Positions 54,901 through 64,000 of a stretch of DNA of 64,000 nucleotides are shown here, in pieces. The notes under the pieces were generated by a model, which was not told the DNA's origin, made no database searches, and was given only the letters and a program-made list of their open reading frames with translations. The first letter of the stretch is position 1. Every line of letters begins with the position of its first letter. The stretch comes from Apoda limacodes (Eukaryota > Arthropoda > Insecta > Lepidoptera > Limacodidae). The translations under genes and the position numbers were made by a program. The stretch spans positions 13,826,001 through 13,890,000 of the forward strand of contig OX291551.1 in the NCBI GenBank assembly GCA_946406115.1, read 5' to 3'.

Positions 54901-55889
54901 ACTTTGTTATAAACTTTATAGTAGTCGTTGTGCAAGCGACCTAGGGATGCACCATGTGTAACTCCGCCTTTGGTGGTCTGGTTTTTGTGGGGTTTGGATG
55001 TGTGGGGGTTTGTCGGGCAGATACGTGCGTGTTTGCGTGTGTATGCATATTACAGTAAGGCAATTATTATATTACTTCAATTATGATTTTTTTAATACAA
55101 CTGTTTTCATTGTAAAGCTTGTTTGTTGTTTGTTAAGTGTTTCAATACAAAATATGTATGTATTAGTTAAATACAATATTATGTTTCGTTTGTAGTTTTA
55201 GAAAGAATCACTATCAGATGTTGGTAATAAACCAGTTGGTATTGTAATTAGTTTGTAAAGCAAATTCTTGTTCAATTCTCTTGACGATTCAAAAGTGTTA
55301 TTAGATCCCATTTGAATAAAGAGATTTTGAAATCTGAAATTTTGAACTTTGATTGATCTTGCTCGCTCGCTCGCTGCTGTTCGTAGCAAAGCGAAAACGC
55401 GAGGTGATTTATATTTTCTTCTGAAAATATTTATGAAATAAGTATGTATGAAATGTATGTTTTCGTAAAGTTAAATAACTAGGCAATTTACTGATCTTTT
55501 CTTTAATCCTTAAAACTAAGTATTCTCTACGTAATATCAGCTTAAAGGGAAAATAGTTTTTTCTAGAGAAAGGTATTACGAAATTCAATTCTGAATTCCT
55601 CATCCTAAATATATACGAAAACACAAACACCAAAGACGGCCTCTAGTGAAATCAGGCCGCGTCAGAAGTTTTTGTTTGCGGAGCTGAGCGTATTTCAATC
55701 TGTTCAATTTCTGCTAGGAGGGCGGGTTGAGGCAGTTGCATTTGACCGTACCTGGCCTCACACTTGGAGACTTGTATTTCAACATGTAAGTGGATACTGG
55801 AATTCAGTTCCTTACTCAGTAAGATATTTAATATTAAGGTGTTATATTTTTAACAAATTTAATATTCAATTATATTTTTGATGTATCAG
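54901..55889. other. upstream flank of F-spondin gene 2
   Basis: The initiating ATG of gene 2 must lie upstream of 55890 in a separate exon, but I could not identify it here. A CTCGCTCGCTCGCTGC microsatellite lies at about 55361. No other feature is supported. Confidence 0.4.
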
Positions 55890-58800
55890 GTGCACACACC
55901 GTTCTATTATTTGTCCTGGTTTTCAATCAACATGAGTGTAAAGAGGACTCTTGCAACCCTCCACCACCACTAGGAACTATTGCTCAGCCGCTATCTCCTG
56001 ATAACAGTTTTGTTTTAGAAATTCTGGGTATTAATGATGTTTATATACCAAATGAGGCTTATACAGGTGAGTTTCAAGTATGCAGTTAAGTTACCTGTAC
56101 TTAATTTACAGTATTTATTCATATGTTCTTTATCTTTACTAATATTATAAAGCTAAAGAGATTGTTTGGTTGTTAATTTGCTTGAACGCGCTAATTTTAA
56201 GAACTACTAATCCGATTTTTGCTCCCTCTCTTCGAATTTCTTTCAGTGTTAGAGCCCATTTATCGAGGAAGGCTATAGGCTATTGTACGGTCTAACCGTA
56301 CATGGCGAGCGTCAACATTTTTCTACACGATGCGTTTCCTATGATTCGAAAACATTTACGTTTCGCAGCCAGTACATGTTCGAGCATTGTAGCGTGTTGG
56401 GTGCCGCTAGCTAGAAGATTTTAATATACAATGAAAATGTGCAGTCTTTAAAACAACCGAGAGAACTGCCGAAATTAAAAGACTTTATGGAGTTTCTCGA
56501 AAATAAATTTACTTCCATGGAGGCATCTCGTAAAAAACAAGACTATAATAATAATTTTAAAAACAATGTATCGAACTATAATCAATATAATAAATGCTCA
56601 CTGTGCAATAATGATCACGGAGTATTTTTCTGTACACAATTTTTAAGCATGTCGCCATCAACAAAACGTAAAACTGCTGAAAGATTGAATCTGTGTCCTA
56701 ATTGTTTGTAAGAGAAAGACGCAGAGAATGCAATGGATTTCACAACACGGTGCAACACGAGGCATTTGTGCAGCATCATTATCCGACGCACGGCCCATCG
56801 TCGACAGCAAAATTATCGAGACGTGTCTCATCAGAGTGACTTGACCGAGATTTTGTTAGCAACAGCAATGATAAAAGAACGTACTGGTGACGACACTTAC
56901 AAAATCATGCGCTGTATTGTAGACCAAGGGTCACCGGTATCTCTTATCTTACCTTTCTAGAAGAAGCTGCAAAGGACTTATTTCAGGAGTAGGAACCTAA
57001 GAAAGTAGCTGCAAGGGACTTAACAGTTTAAAATGCAAGTCTATAAATGACAGTTTCAAATTTAATGATGCAGAATCTTATTAAAAATCTACCTAATCAA
57101 ACTTTCACCAAACTAAATTGGTCATATTTGGAGAAAATGTAAGCAGACCCGAATTTCAATATCATTATGATATTTTGTTAGGTTCAGATGTTTATTACTC
57201 TTAGATTATTTTGGATGGCATCTGTAGAGAAGATTCATCGCCTATAGCTCATCAAACTCATCGGGGTGGACACTATGCGGAAATACGAACACTTTTCAAT
57301 GCAATATAGTCCTTAACAACATTGATCAAATTCAAAAATTTTAGAAAATTGAAGACATTTCAGAGGAAGCAGACTTATCAGTAGAAGATCAGTATTGTGT
57401 AGATTTGGACAAGAAAACGACGATACGAGACAAAGAGGGCAGGTATCAAGTATCGATTCCATTTAAACCTGATCTATCAGAAAAATTAGGAAATACCAAA
57501 TTAGTGGCTATTGCGCAATTTCGGCAGCTAGAACGAAAACTTTAAAAAACCCGCCTAACAATAGTTTTACGACCGTGCCGGGGTCGGTCGGGGGGATGAT
57601 GCGTTGTGGATTGCACAATTAATTGATTCGGGTGATTTTGTGTACGCTCGAAAAAGCGGACTGCCAGGTCTTTGAGATATTGGGGAATCGTGGGGAGCTC
57701 GAAGTCCCTTTATAGGTCCTTATTGCGGACGTACCAGGAGGCTTCGGAGGCCGCTCTGAGAAAGCGGTTTCGGAGGGTCTGGAGTTTGTGGAGATTGCGT
57801 TTAGACAACGCATAAATGACGCAAGCATATGCTAGTATGGGGCGGATGCAAGTGGTGTAAAGAGACAGCTTATTTCTAAGCGACATCTTTCTGTACTTGC
57901 CTATTATTACATTATTATTATTACAAAAGCGGCTCGGTCTCTAACTATTTTGGTGTGATCGCGGAAGTTCAAGCGCCTATCCAGGGTCACACCGAGAAAT
58001 TTGGTCTTGTTTTGCCAGGGAATGGCACGACCGAAGAGTGAGAGGGGAGATGGCCGCGGAGGGCGGCCAGAGGTAAAGTGAACGGTAGAGCTTTTGTCGG
58101 GATGCACTTCGATTCTCTATTTCCGAAACGTTTCGCCTAGGGCAGTGATAGCGGGTTGGAGTCTCTTAGTGATTCGACTCACTTGCCTATCAGCGGTAAT
58201 TTGAGTATGCATTTACTGCTGATATAGAAAAGATGTTTATGCAAATAATTATCATAAAAAGAACAAACATTTCAAAAGATCATATGCCGTGATCAAAGAT
58301 GACTTATTACTTACTTTGGGCGTGATATTCCTGACTCAACATATCAAGAATTTCAGTTATGTACTACAACCCACGGTAAAAAGTGATCATCATGATGACC
58401 TTCACAACAGCTGACAACAGCTGGCACAAGATGAAAAATATAATTACAATAGTGAAGCAGTAAAAGTTCTCGGGAAAACATTTTACATGGATGATCTTCT
58501 TCATGGAGCTCATTCTTTATCGTCAGCAAAGAAATTACAGCAGGATTAAATATGTTCATAAAAATCAGGAGGTTTAACTTAAGAAAATGGAACTGTAATT
58601 CACCAAATTTATTACAAAACGGGGAAAATAATCTATGCAGTGGAGAAATTTTGAATTTAAACAGCTTGATTCTACAAAAACTCTAGTACGTTGGAATCCA
58701 CAAGAAGCCCACTATAGTTTTCATTCCAAAATCGAGCCATCCTCTTTTTAAGAAACAAAACGCAGTCTCTTGTCAGATATATCAAAAATATTGGATCCTT

Positions 58801-61800
58801 TAGGTTGATTGGCCCCAGTAACTACCAAATTGAAAATTTTATTGCAAACAGTTTGGCTATCTTAAATTGACTGAGAAGATAAATTGACGGAAGAAATTAA
58901 AGCAGAATGGAAACACATCAAAAAAACATCAGCGAATTACACCTGGAAAGATAGCTAGGGAAAAAAGAAGGAAGCCACTTAAAGCTTAATGGTTTCTGTG
59001 ACGCTTCGACAAATAATTTATTGCAAAACATCAGTAGCAGAGCAGTCGAAAGTGGTACTAGTAGTAGCAAAAGGCTCTCTTATTATCAAAATTAATGATC
59101 AAGATAATACAATGTTTCAGCAACTATATTATTAAATCTATGGTTGCAGCGATTCTACAGCAGCTTTGGGTTTGATAAAGGGAGATCCAGCGACATGGAA
59201 ACCTTTTGTAGTAAACAGATTCAGTCAGATTACTTCTGTTATGCCTGCAGCTTGCTGGCAGTACTTGAAATCAGAAGACAACCCTTCAGATAGTGCGACG
59301 AGAGGCCTTACAAGTACTCAACTAAAGACATATACTTTGTGTTGGAACGGACCAGCTTGGCTATCAACCTTCAAGGACAAAGCAAAAGAACGTCCTTTTT
59401 TCCAAACAAATCAAGAATTGAAGAAAAACAAAGTTGTGTAGTTAATCGAAACTGTGACGACAGCATAATCAACTTGTTATTATGTAAAAATAGCACATTT
59501 ACAAGAGTAGTTAGAATATTAGCATGGATCATCAGATTTATTTCAAAGAAAAGTAAACAAAAGCCATCTTATCTTACGGTAAAAGAGCTGAAATGCGCCA
59601 AAACTTTTACAGTATGTTTTACTAAATGAAACACAAATCAGTCACAAAAGCAAAATTTTGAATTTAAATCAATTTTTAGACGAAGATGGCGTTTTGAGAG
59701 TTTGCGGGCGATTGAAAAACGCATGTAATAACATAGTGGCAATTGGACCAAGTTAGTTATAGACCACGCCCACAAACTTACATATCATGGTGGACCACGG
59801 GCAACGTCAGCATTTATTAGGCAAAAATACTGGATTATCGGTGGGAACCGAGCAACAAAAAAAAATCGGCCAAGTTCGAGTCGGACCCGCGCACGAAGGG
59901 TTCCGTACCATTATCTATAAAAAAATCAGGCAAAAGAAGCACGTTTCTTGTATGGAAGCCCCCCTTAAATATTTTAATTTAATTATTTACTTTTTAAAGT
60001 GACTTAATATTCTGTGAATATTTTTAGCGTCTTCCTGTTGCCGTTATCAATATCGAGCAAAAACGAGCTAAAAAATCACATTTGTTGTATGGGAGCCCCC
60101 TAAAATATTTATTTTATTATATTTTTTAGTATTTGTTGTTATAGCGGCAACAGAAATACATCTTCTGTGAAAATTTCAACTGTCTACCTATCACAGTTCA
60201 TGAGATACAGCCTGGTGACAGACGGACGGACGGACGGACGGACAGCGGAGTCTCAGAAGTAGGGTTCTACTAATTACACTTTCGGGACGAAACCCTAAAA
60301 AGCAACGGTTATGCGTAAAATATCATAAGCAAAATCCATTAATGGAAGATTTACCAGAAGCAAGATGTAATTCGATGTTACATCATGTATTAGATCAAAC
60401 CAGCAGTAGGAAAACAGACAGCAGCGAAAACTTGAAAGAAAAAAAGAGAGAAAAATTCCAGACAACCAAAACATAGTTTTCTCGCTTTAGCAATTTTCAT
60501 GGATATTTTTCTTATCCATCTTATCAACTTCTCACGCCTTATACAATATTTTATTATTACCTGATAATCAATCTCTATACTTTGACTCCCTTGCGAACAT
60601 GAAATTAATTCGAGATGATTGGAAATAAATAGTGTACTACAATATGCAACCTTATTGGGAAAGGATCGAAAATCATAAGTAAATACCTAGACATATAAGA
60701 AACATATGTAACGATATAAGAGGTCAATCACACTGTGACGCATTGTTACTACAATTACATCATAGTTACAATGGGCTCGAGTACTTTAATCGTATCATGC
60801 TGGTCGGTCAGCAAAATACCCGCACGCGACGGCGGAGCCGTGGGCTTATCAACGGTGACGGATATCTCGCACATGACCTCTTCGGAGTATTGGACGATCA
60901 ATTCGCCGAACAGTACAGAAAGGACATATCCCTTGTGAGAGAAAACGAGAAGTATTTGGCACTTTTATTATAGAACCAAACATCAATAGTCGAAGCTGAA
61001 TTAAGCCGTACATTATACAATTGATGATTGCACGGCATGTGCTATAATTGTAAACATGACATGGATACTTAAAAAGTATCCAGGACACGTTGATCGATAC
61101 GGTAACTAATATAAATTATGGGAGATTCAATATTCATCTTTTGAACCCAGAGCAATTACGAGATGAACTAAACATAATTTTTGGACATTTATCGAAAGAT
61201 TTATCGTTACCTTTAGATAATATGCAGACCAATTTCAGAAAAATTACAGTTTATTAAAAATCAGAGCAAGGTTAACAGCAGTTTATTTTATATTTGAAAT
61301 AAAGATCCCACTTGTCAATCCTGCTTTACAGATGTACCTACTTCAAATAAGTAACTTTTAATAGAATTTTAATAAAATCTCACTTTTCCAAGTACATTTT
61401 ATAACTTGATCGACTATAACTCTTTAGCCTGTAAAGTGTACTTACCCGTGATAGATTTCCTTTTAAATTCATTTATGCACTACCACCGTAATTTTTGTAC
61501 ATTTCCAAATACTATACTTTCGCTGGTAGAGCGGAGGGACACTTGACTCCAACAAAAAATAGTACTTTAAAGCTAAATGTTTCTCAAACGGAGCCCTAAA
61601 TCAAAAAATGAGCTTTGCATACCGCCAATGTTTTTGGAAATCCTATCCAACGATACCTGTGGGGATGGGGTAGACGAGAAAAAAAAAATTACGTCCCCAC
61701 TTCACGTGTAGGGGAGGTATACTAAAAAAATTATTTTCAAAGATTTTATTCTACCACTTTGTCAGCTTGATCAATGTGTATTTCCCTGCCAAAGTGACCT

Positions 61801-63955
61801 GCCTTTGGCCTGCCAGAGTGCCAAAGACGGACGGACATGCCGAAACTATAAGGGTTCCTTGTTGACTACGGAACCCTAAAAAGGACAAGACTAAACAAGA
61901 CAATTTTTACCTGTGACTCAATTTGATATGCAAAAATGTATATATTGTGATGCATCTGTTTATATGTGCCACTTACATACTCCTGTATTTCATAAAAAAT
62001 TGGTACAAATCCCATTTACCCTTAGATGAATACTTGTGTAAAACAGGTCCTAATTATAAGTTTATGAACCATATAACATTACAGAAAAATAAAATTATAA
62101 CATTCTGAATATCTATTAATACTTACAAAATTAATTACAATATTAACTTGGCGGTACAGGGCACAAACTAGATAATCTAGTTGCTCTTTTGTAAAACCAG
62201 TAACACATACAATCTTTAATCTTGCAGTGAAAGTAGAATGTGTGAAAAATCCGGCCAAGTGTCATTCGGTCCCGGAGCCATTTACCATCTTAAATCACCG
62301 TCACAACGCCATCTAGCTATTATTAAGCGAAACAGTAACACAATCGTTTGTTGGAAACGATATTCAAAGTTAAGGAACTTAGTTAGTAATTGGATGGATA
62401 ACCGCTTAGCAGCACAATTTTTGTTTTTTTTATTGTTTGCCAAAGCACGTAAATTTCTGACGCGCACTTGGCCGGTTTTTAACATTAAGCTCGTGGAAAG
62501 TCGGAGAGCAGATAAACCTAGAGATTAAAAACAAACAGTACCTACCTCCATGCTATGTGCTAATATGGAACAAACTTTATGACTATGAACTCATTTATAA
62601 CTTTAGAAATAACCATAAAATTGAACATTTTGATTAGGATTCGGTACTGGTTAGGTTAGGTTTAGGTGAATTTAGCCAAGAATTTCTTTGCTAGGTACTT
62701 ATCTCCGAAAGCGATAGTGTAAGTAAATAAATGCTTAACTTTTCAGTAAAATTGAGTTCGACGGACGGGTCAAATTTCATTGCCTTTAACATATTTACAA
62801 TCGGGGATACGAAACTAGACGAGAAAAACAGTAGAATATGGACAGTCCTGGACTCTGGCAGAATATATGCTTCGTTGAAAGATGACAATGTCGAAACTAG
62901 TTCGATTTGTAAGAATACTATTGTACAATCTAATATCACACCTAAATCTTCAGTAATGGTAAGTACCTACGTAACATACACTTACTTCAGCCGACGTGTT
63001 ATTAATTAATTCCTAGGGATCGAGCTTCGCCCGTTTTTTTAACAACGCCATCTATTGTCAAGTAACTTTAGTGATGCTGTATCGACAAAATAATAGTATT
63101 AGTCATATTTTTCAGTTTATCATTACCTTAAAACGTGGATAAAACGACATTTTCTAAAAATTAAACCTAGCTAGATCGATTTATTGTTCCCGAAACCCCC
63201 TGTATACTAAATTTCAGATAATTGCTCGTTCAAAGGTATTAAATGAGGTTACAACAGAGTTGAGTTATTAATAAAATAGTTACGGACGTAGACAGGGGCA
63301 GAGGACGGGGATAGTAAACTTTTCTCATATATGAGAAATACGTAGACCCTTTAATCCTATGGTATTAACCACTTGAGTCGCCATGCAATCAGAAGAAATT
63401 GGTAAGTATCGCAATTTAGAGAGGCAATGCCGCCTTCTGCCTGAAAAATCCTGCCAAGTTAAAAATACATAAATTCTATATAATACAGTACAAATCTTGG
63501 TTCATTCTCTTTGGTTGAATTATAGACATTAAGCACCATTATGTGCATTATGTCGGTCAACAGAACACCACTACTTGTTAATCCGATACACAAATTCACA
63601 AATAGTCAGATTGTATTTATTAATTTATCACAGGAATCAGCTCGCAGTACACCTGATCTTCGATAAAGCTAGGAATTTTCTCCGCATTTAGGTACGCACT
63701 TGCAGTCGGTTTTTTGTTTAGAACTACCACCACTAACCAGTACTTATTTATTTGTTATTCAAGGCTACTTGGAAAGCACCAGGAAAAAATAGCAAGTGCG
63801 TGACGATTCACGCTAACGTCATGATCAAGCCCGATGTTTGGTACAAAAGCGAGGGTCCTCTGATGAAGCGGGTATGTGAAGACACGCGGAAGGCTGACGA
63901 CATGCAGCCCGCTCAGAATGCCCATTGCAATGTGTGTGAGGAAGCACGGTACCAG
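55890..63955 (+). CDS. second F-spondin-like gene, partial (Reeler region)
   Basis: Three consecutive exons are visible: 55890-56066, 62747-62958 and 63764-63955. They join in frame with phases 1 and 0, exactly as exons 1-3 of the upstream spondin gene. Exon 1 carries a hydrophobic stretch (HTVLLFVLVF), a Cys-rich start (CKEDSC) and then SFVLEILGINDVYIPNEAYT, aligning with RFKLDVLGTVDTYLPEQLYT of gene 1. Exon 2 aligns over TDG...FIAFNIFTIGDTK. Exon 3 has ATWKAPGKNSKCVTIHANV and RVCEDTRKADD...CNVCEEARYQ, the Reeler C-terminus. The start codon is in an unseen upstream exon, and the Spondin_N part lies beyond the right edge. The second intron exon-to-exon gap (56067-62746) is 6.7 kb because it contains a retroelement. 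All splice sites are GT-AG. Confidence 0.9.
56140..56290 (+). repeat. interspersed repeat tail, reverse of 40430-40570
   Basis: It shares CTAATATTATAAAGCTAAAG, GAACTACTAATCCGAT and TTTCAGTGTTAGA with the reverse complement of about 40430-40575 and with 17395-17490. Confidence 0.6.
56439..56711 (+). pseudogene. BEL/Pao Gag C-terminal zinc-binding region
   Basis: The frame is open over 90 codons and contains the element-typical C-x2-C-x4-H-x4-C pattern (CSLCNNDHGVFFC), followed by MSPSTKRKTAERLNLCPNCL, the start of a second Cys pair. Gag binds element RNA in particles. The N-terminal two thirds of Gag is missing. Confidence 0.88.
57549..58190 (-). mobile_element. Jockey-type LINE fragment inserted in the BEL/Pao reverse transcriptase
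   Basis: On - it reads LFGRAIPWQNKTKFLGVTLD, RRLNFRDHTKIVRDRAA at about 58045-57930, and a second segment in another frame at about 57830-57620. This is the RT thumb/C-terminal region of Jockey-type elements (the IPW...KYLGV.LD.RL block). It is a different family from the LINE at 1-905. It separates the BEL RT N-terminus (ends about 57545) from motif A (from about 58205). Confidence 0.88.
59857..60301 (+). repeat. full-length CCGGCCAAGTG-family repeat with target duplication
   Basis: The repeat runs from an A-run and TCGGCCAAGTTCGAGTCGG to GGGACGAAACCCTAAAAA. AGCAAC lies directly before it (59851-59856) and at its right edge (60301-60306), i.e. a 5-6 bp target duplication. It interrupts the BEL/Pao integrase frame, which resumes after it. 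Inside are two related halves with TTGTATGG(A/G)AGCCCC, plus a CGGA tandem tract at about 60222-60240. Confidence 0.88.
60470..61230 (+). pseudogene. env-like glycoprotein remnant of the BEL/Pao element
   Basis: After a truncated integrase, a hydrophobic start (about 60478-60580) and a broken coding stretch lead to an open frame at about 60743-60973. That frame contains a basic cluster followed by a Gly-rich hydrophobic segment, the layout of the furin-type cleavage site and fusion peptide of insect F-type envelope proteins. Stops occur before and after. It is a relic; no function is suggested. Some BEL/Pao lineages are known to have captured such genes. Confidence 0.65.
61375..61880 (-). repeat. 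reverse copy of the GGGTTCCG-family repeat at 39269
   Basis: The - strand starts TTTAGGGTTCCGTAGTCAAC and reproduces 39275-39850: the CCGTCCGTC tract, TAAAATCTTTGAAAATAAT, the CCCCTACACGTGAAGTGGGG segment and the GCTTTAAAGTACTATTTTTT segment. Confidence 0.8.
61881..62244. other. intron of F-spondin gene 2, nothing recognised
   Basis: AT-rich. A 61-codon open frame at 61923-62108 has no recognisable feature. Confidence 0.4.
62245..62480. mobile_element. MITE-like repeat with CCGGCCAAGTG inverted ends
   Basis: The left end AAAAATCCGGCCAAGTG and the right end CACTTGGCCGGTTTTT are inverted repeats of about 16 bp bounding 236 bp of non-coding sequence. The ends match the edges of the larger family at 14216, 39947, 43838 and 59857. 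Confidence 0.75.
63030..63215 (-). repeat. short repeat shared with spondin gene 1
   Basis: AACGCCATCTATTGTCAAGT at about 63044 and CGAAACCCCCTGTATACTAA at about 63191 are reverse complements of blocks at 43720-43837. Confidence 0.6.
63216..63763. other. intron of F-spondin gene 2, nothing recognised
   Basis: Unassigned intronic sequence before the acceptor at 63763. Confidence 0.4.
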
Positions 63956-64000
63956 GTAAGTAGATAAATGAGGATAAACTACCCCTTTCAGGCTTCTGTA

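Larger units (their letters stand above)
56430..61230 (+). mobile_element. decayed BEL/Pao LTR-type retroelement with an env-like region
   Basis: All expected parts follow in order on +. Gag zinc-finger region: 56439-56711. Protease with the LLATAMIKERTG and VDQGSPVS signature: about 56840-56950. Pre-RT: about 57060-57200. RT N-terminus (RDKEGRYQVSIPFKP): about 57430-57545. RT motif A (FTADIEKMF): about 58205-58240. Motif C (YMDDLLHGA): about 58480-58515. RT-RNase H linker: about 58690-58960. RNase H and integrase start: about 58980-59640. Integrase zinc-binding part: about 59690-59850 and 60302-60390. Env-like region: about 60470-61230. Many stops and frameshifts make it inactive. I could not find LTRs. 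It lies inside the intron of F-spondin gene 2 in the same orientation. Confidence 0.92.

Overview
This is an animal nuclear genome window, most likely from a moth or butterfly. The genes have many exons, insect-like proteins and GT-AG introns. The intergenic and intronic DNA is AT-rich and packed with repeat types I associate with Lepidoptera: tRNA-derived SINEs with a poly-A-like body, CCGGCCAAGTG-ended repeats, a short TC...CTAG Helitron-like element, Jockey/CR1-like LINEs, a BEL/Pao element and Penelope. The Lepidoptera assignment is an inference from recognition, not from a search.

Four protein-coding loci are well supported. (1) A TMEM87 orthologue on + (8155-18689, first coding exon not found): ten exons whose phases all join and which end in the conserved C-terminus. 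(2) An intact, single-exon ELMO/Ced-12 gene on - (23135-25360, 741 aa). (3) A complete F-spondin-like gene on + (32747-46385, ten exons, 556 aa): Reeler, Spondin_N and one TSP1 domain. (4) A second, diverged F-spondin-like paralogue on + (55890-63955, three exons seen, running off the right edge). Loci 3 and 4 share exon phases and are tandem duplicates.

Layout: 1-905 is the 3' part of a LINE; 906-8154 is intergenic and holds a very large near-perfect hairpin repeat (4941-7302); 8155-18689 is TMEM87, with introns full of SINEs and DNA transposons; 18690-23134 is intergenic, with a TIR element built on a tandem array (20466-21319) and a tandem copy of the ELMO 3' end; 23135-25360 is ELMO; 26218-32190 is a nest of transposons bounded in part by 300-bp inverted repeats; 32747-46385 is F-spondin gene 1, with Helitron, Penelope, mariner and pogo remnants in its introns; 46386-55889 is intergenic, with a 41-bp minisatellite and more LINE pieces; 55890-64000 is F-spondin gene 2, whose large intron contains a decayed BEL/Pao retroelement with an env-like region, itself carrying two later insertions.

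The genes are not an operon and do not obviously work together. F-spondins are secreted matrix/adhesion proteins, TMEM87 is a Golgi seven-helix membrane protein, and ELMO is the cytosolic partner of DOCK-type Rac activators. I found no CRISPR array, no intact tRNA gene and no clearly new enzymatic system. The most unusual structures are the giant hairpin, the array-cored TIR element, the 4.6-kb inverted-repeat-bounded block, the duplicated ELMO 3' end and the spondin tandem pair.
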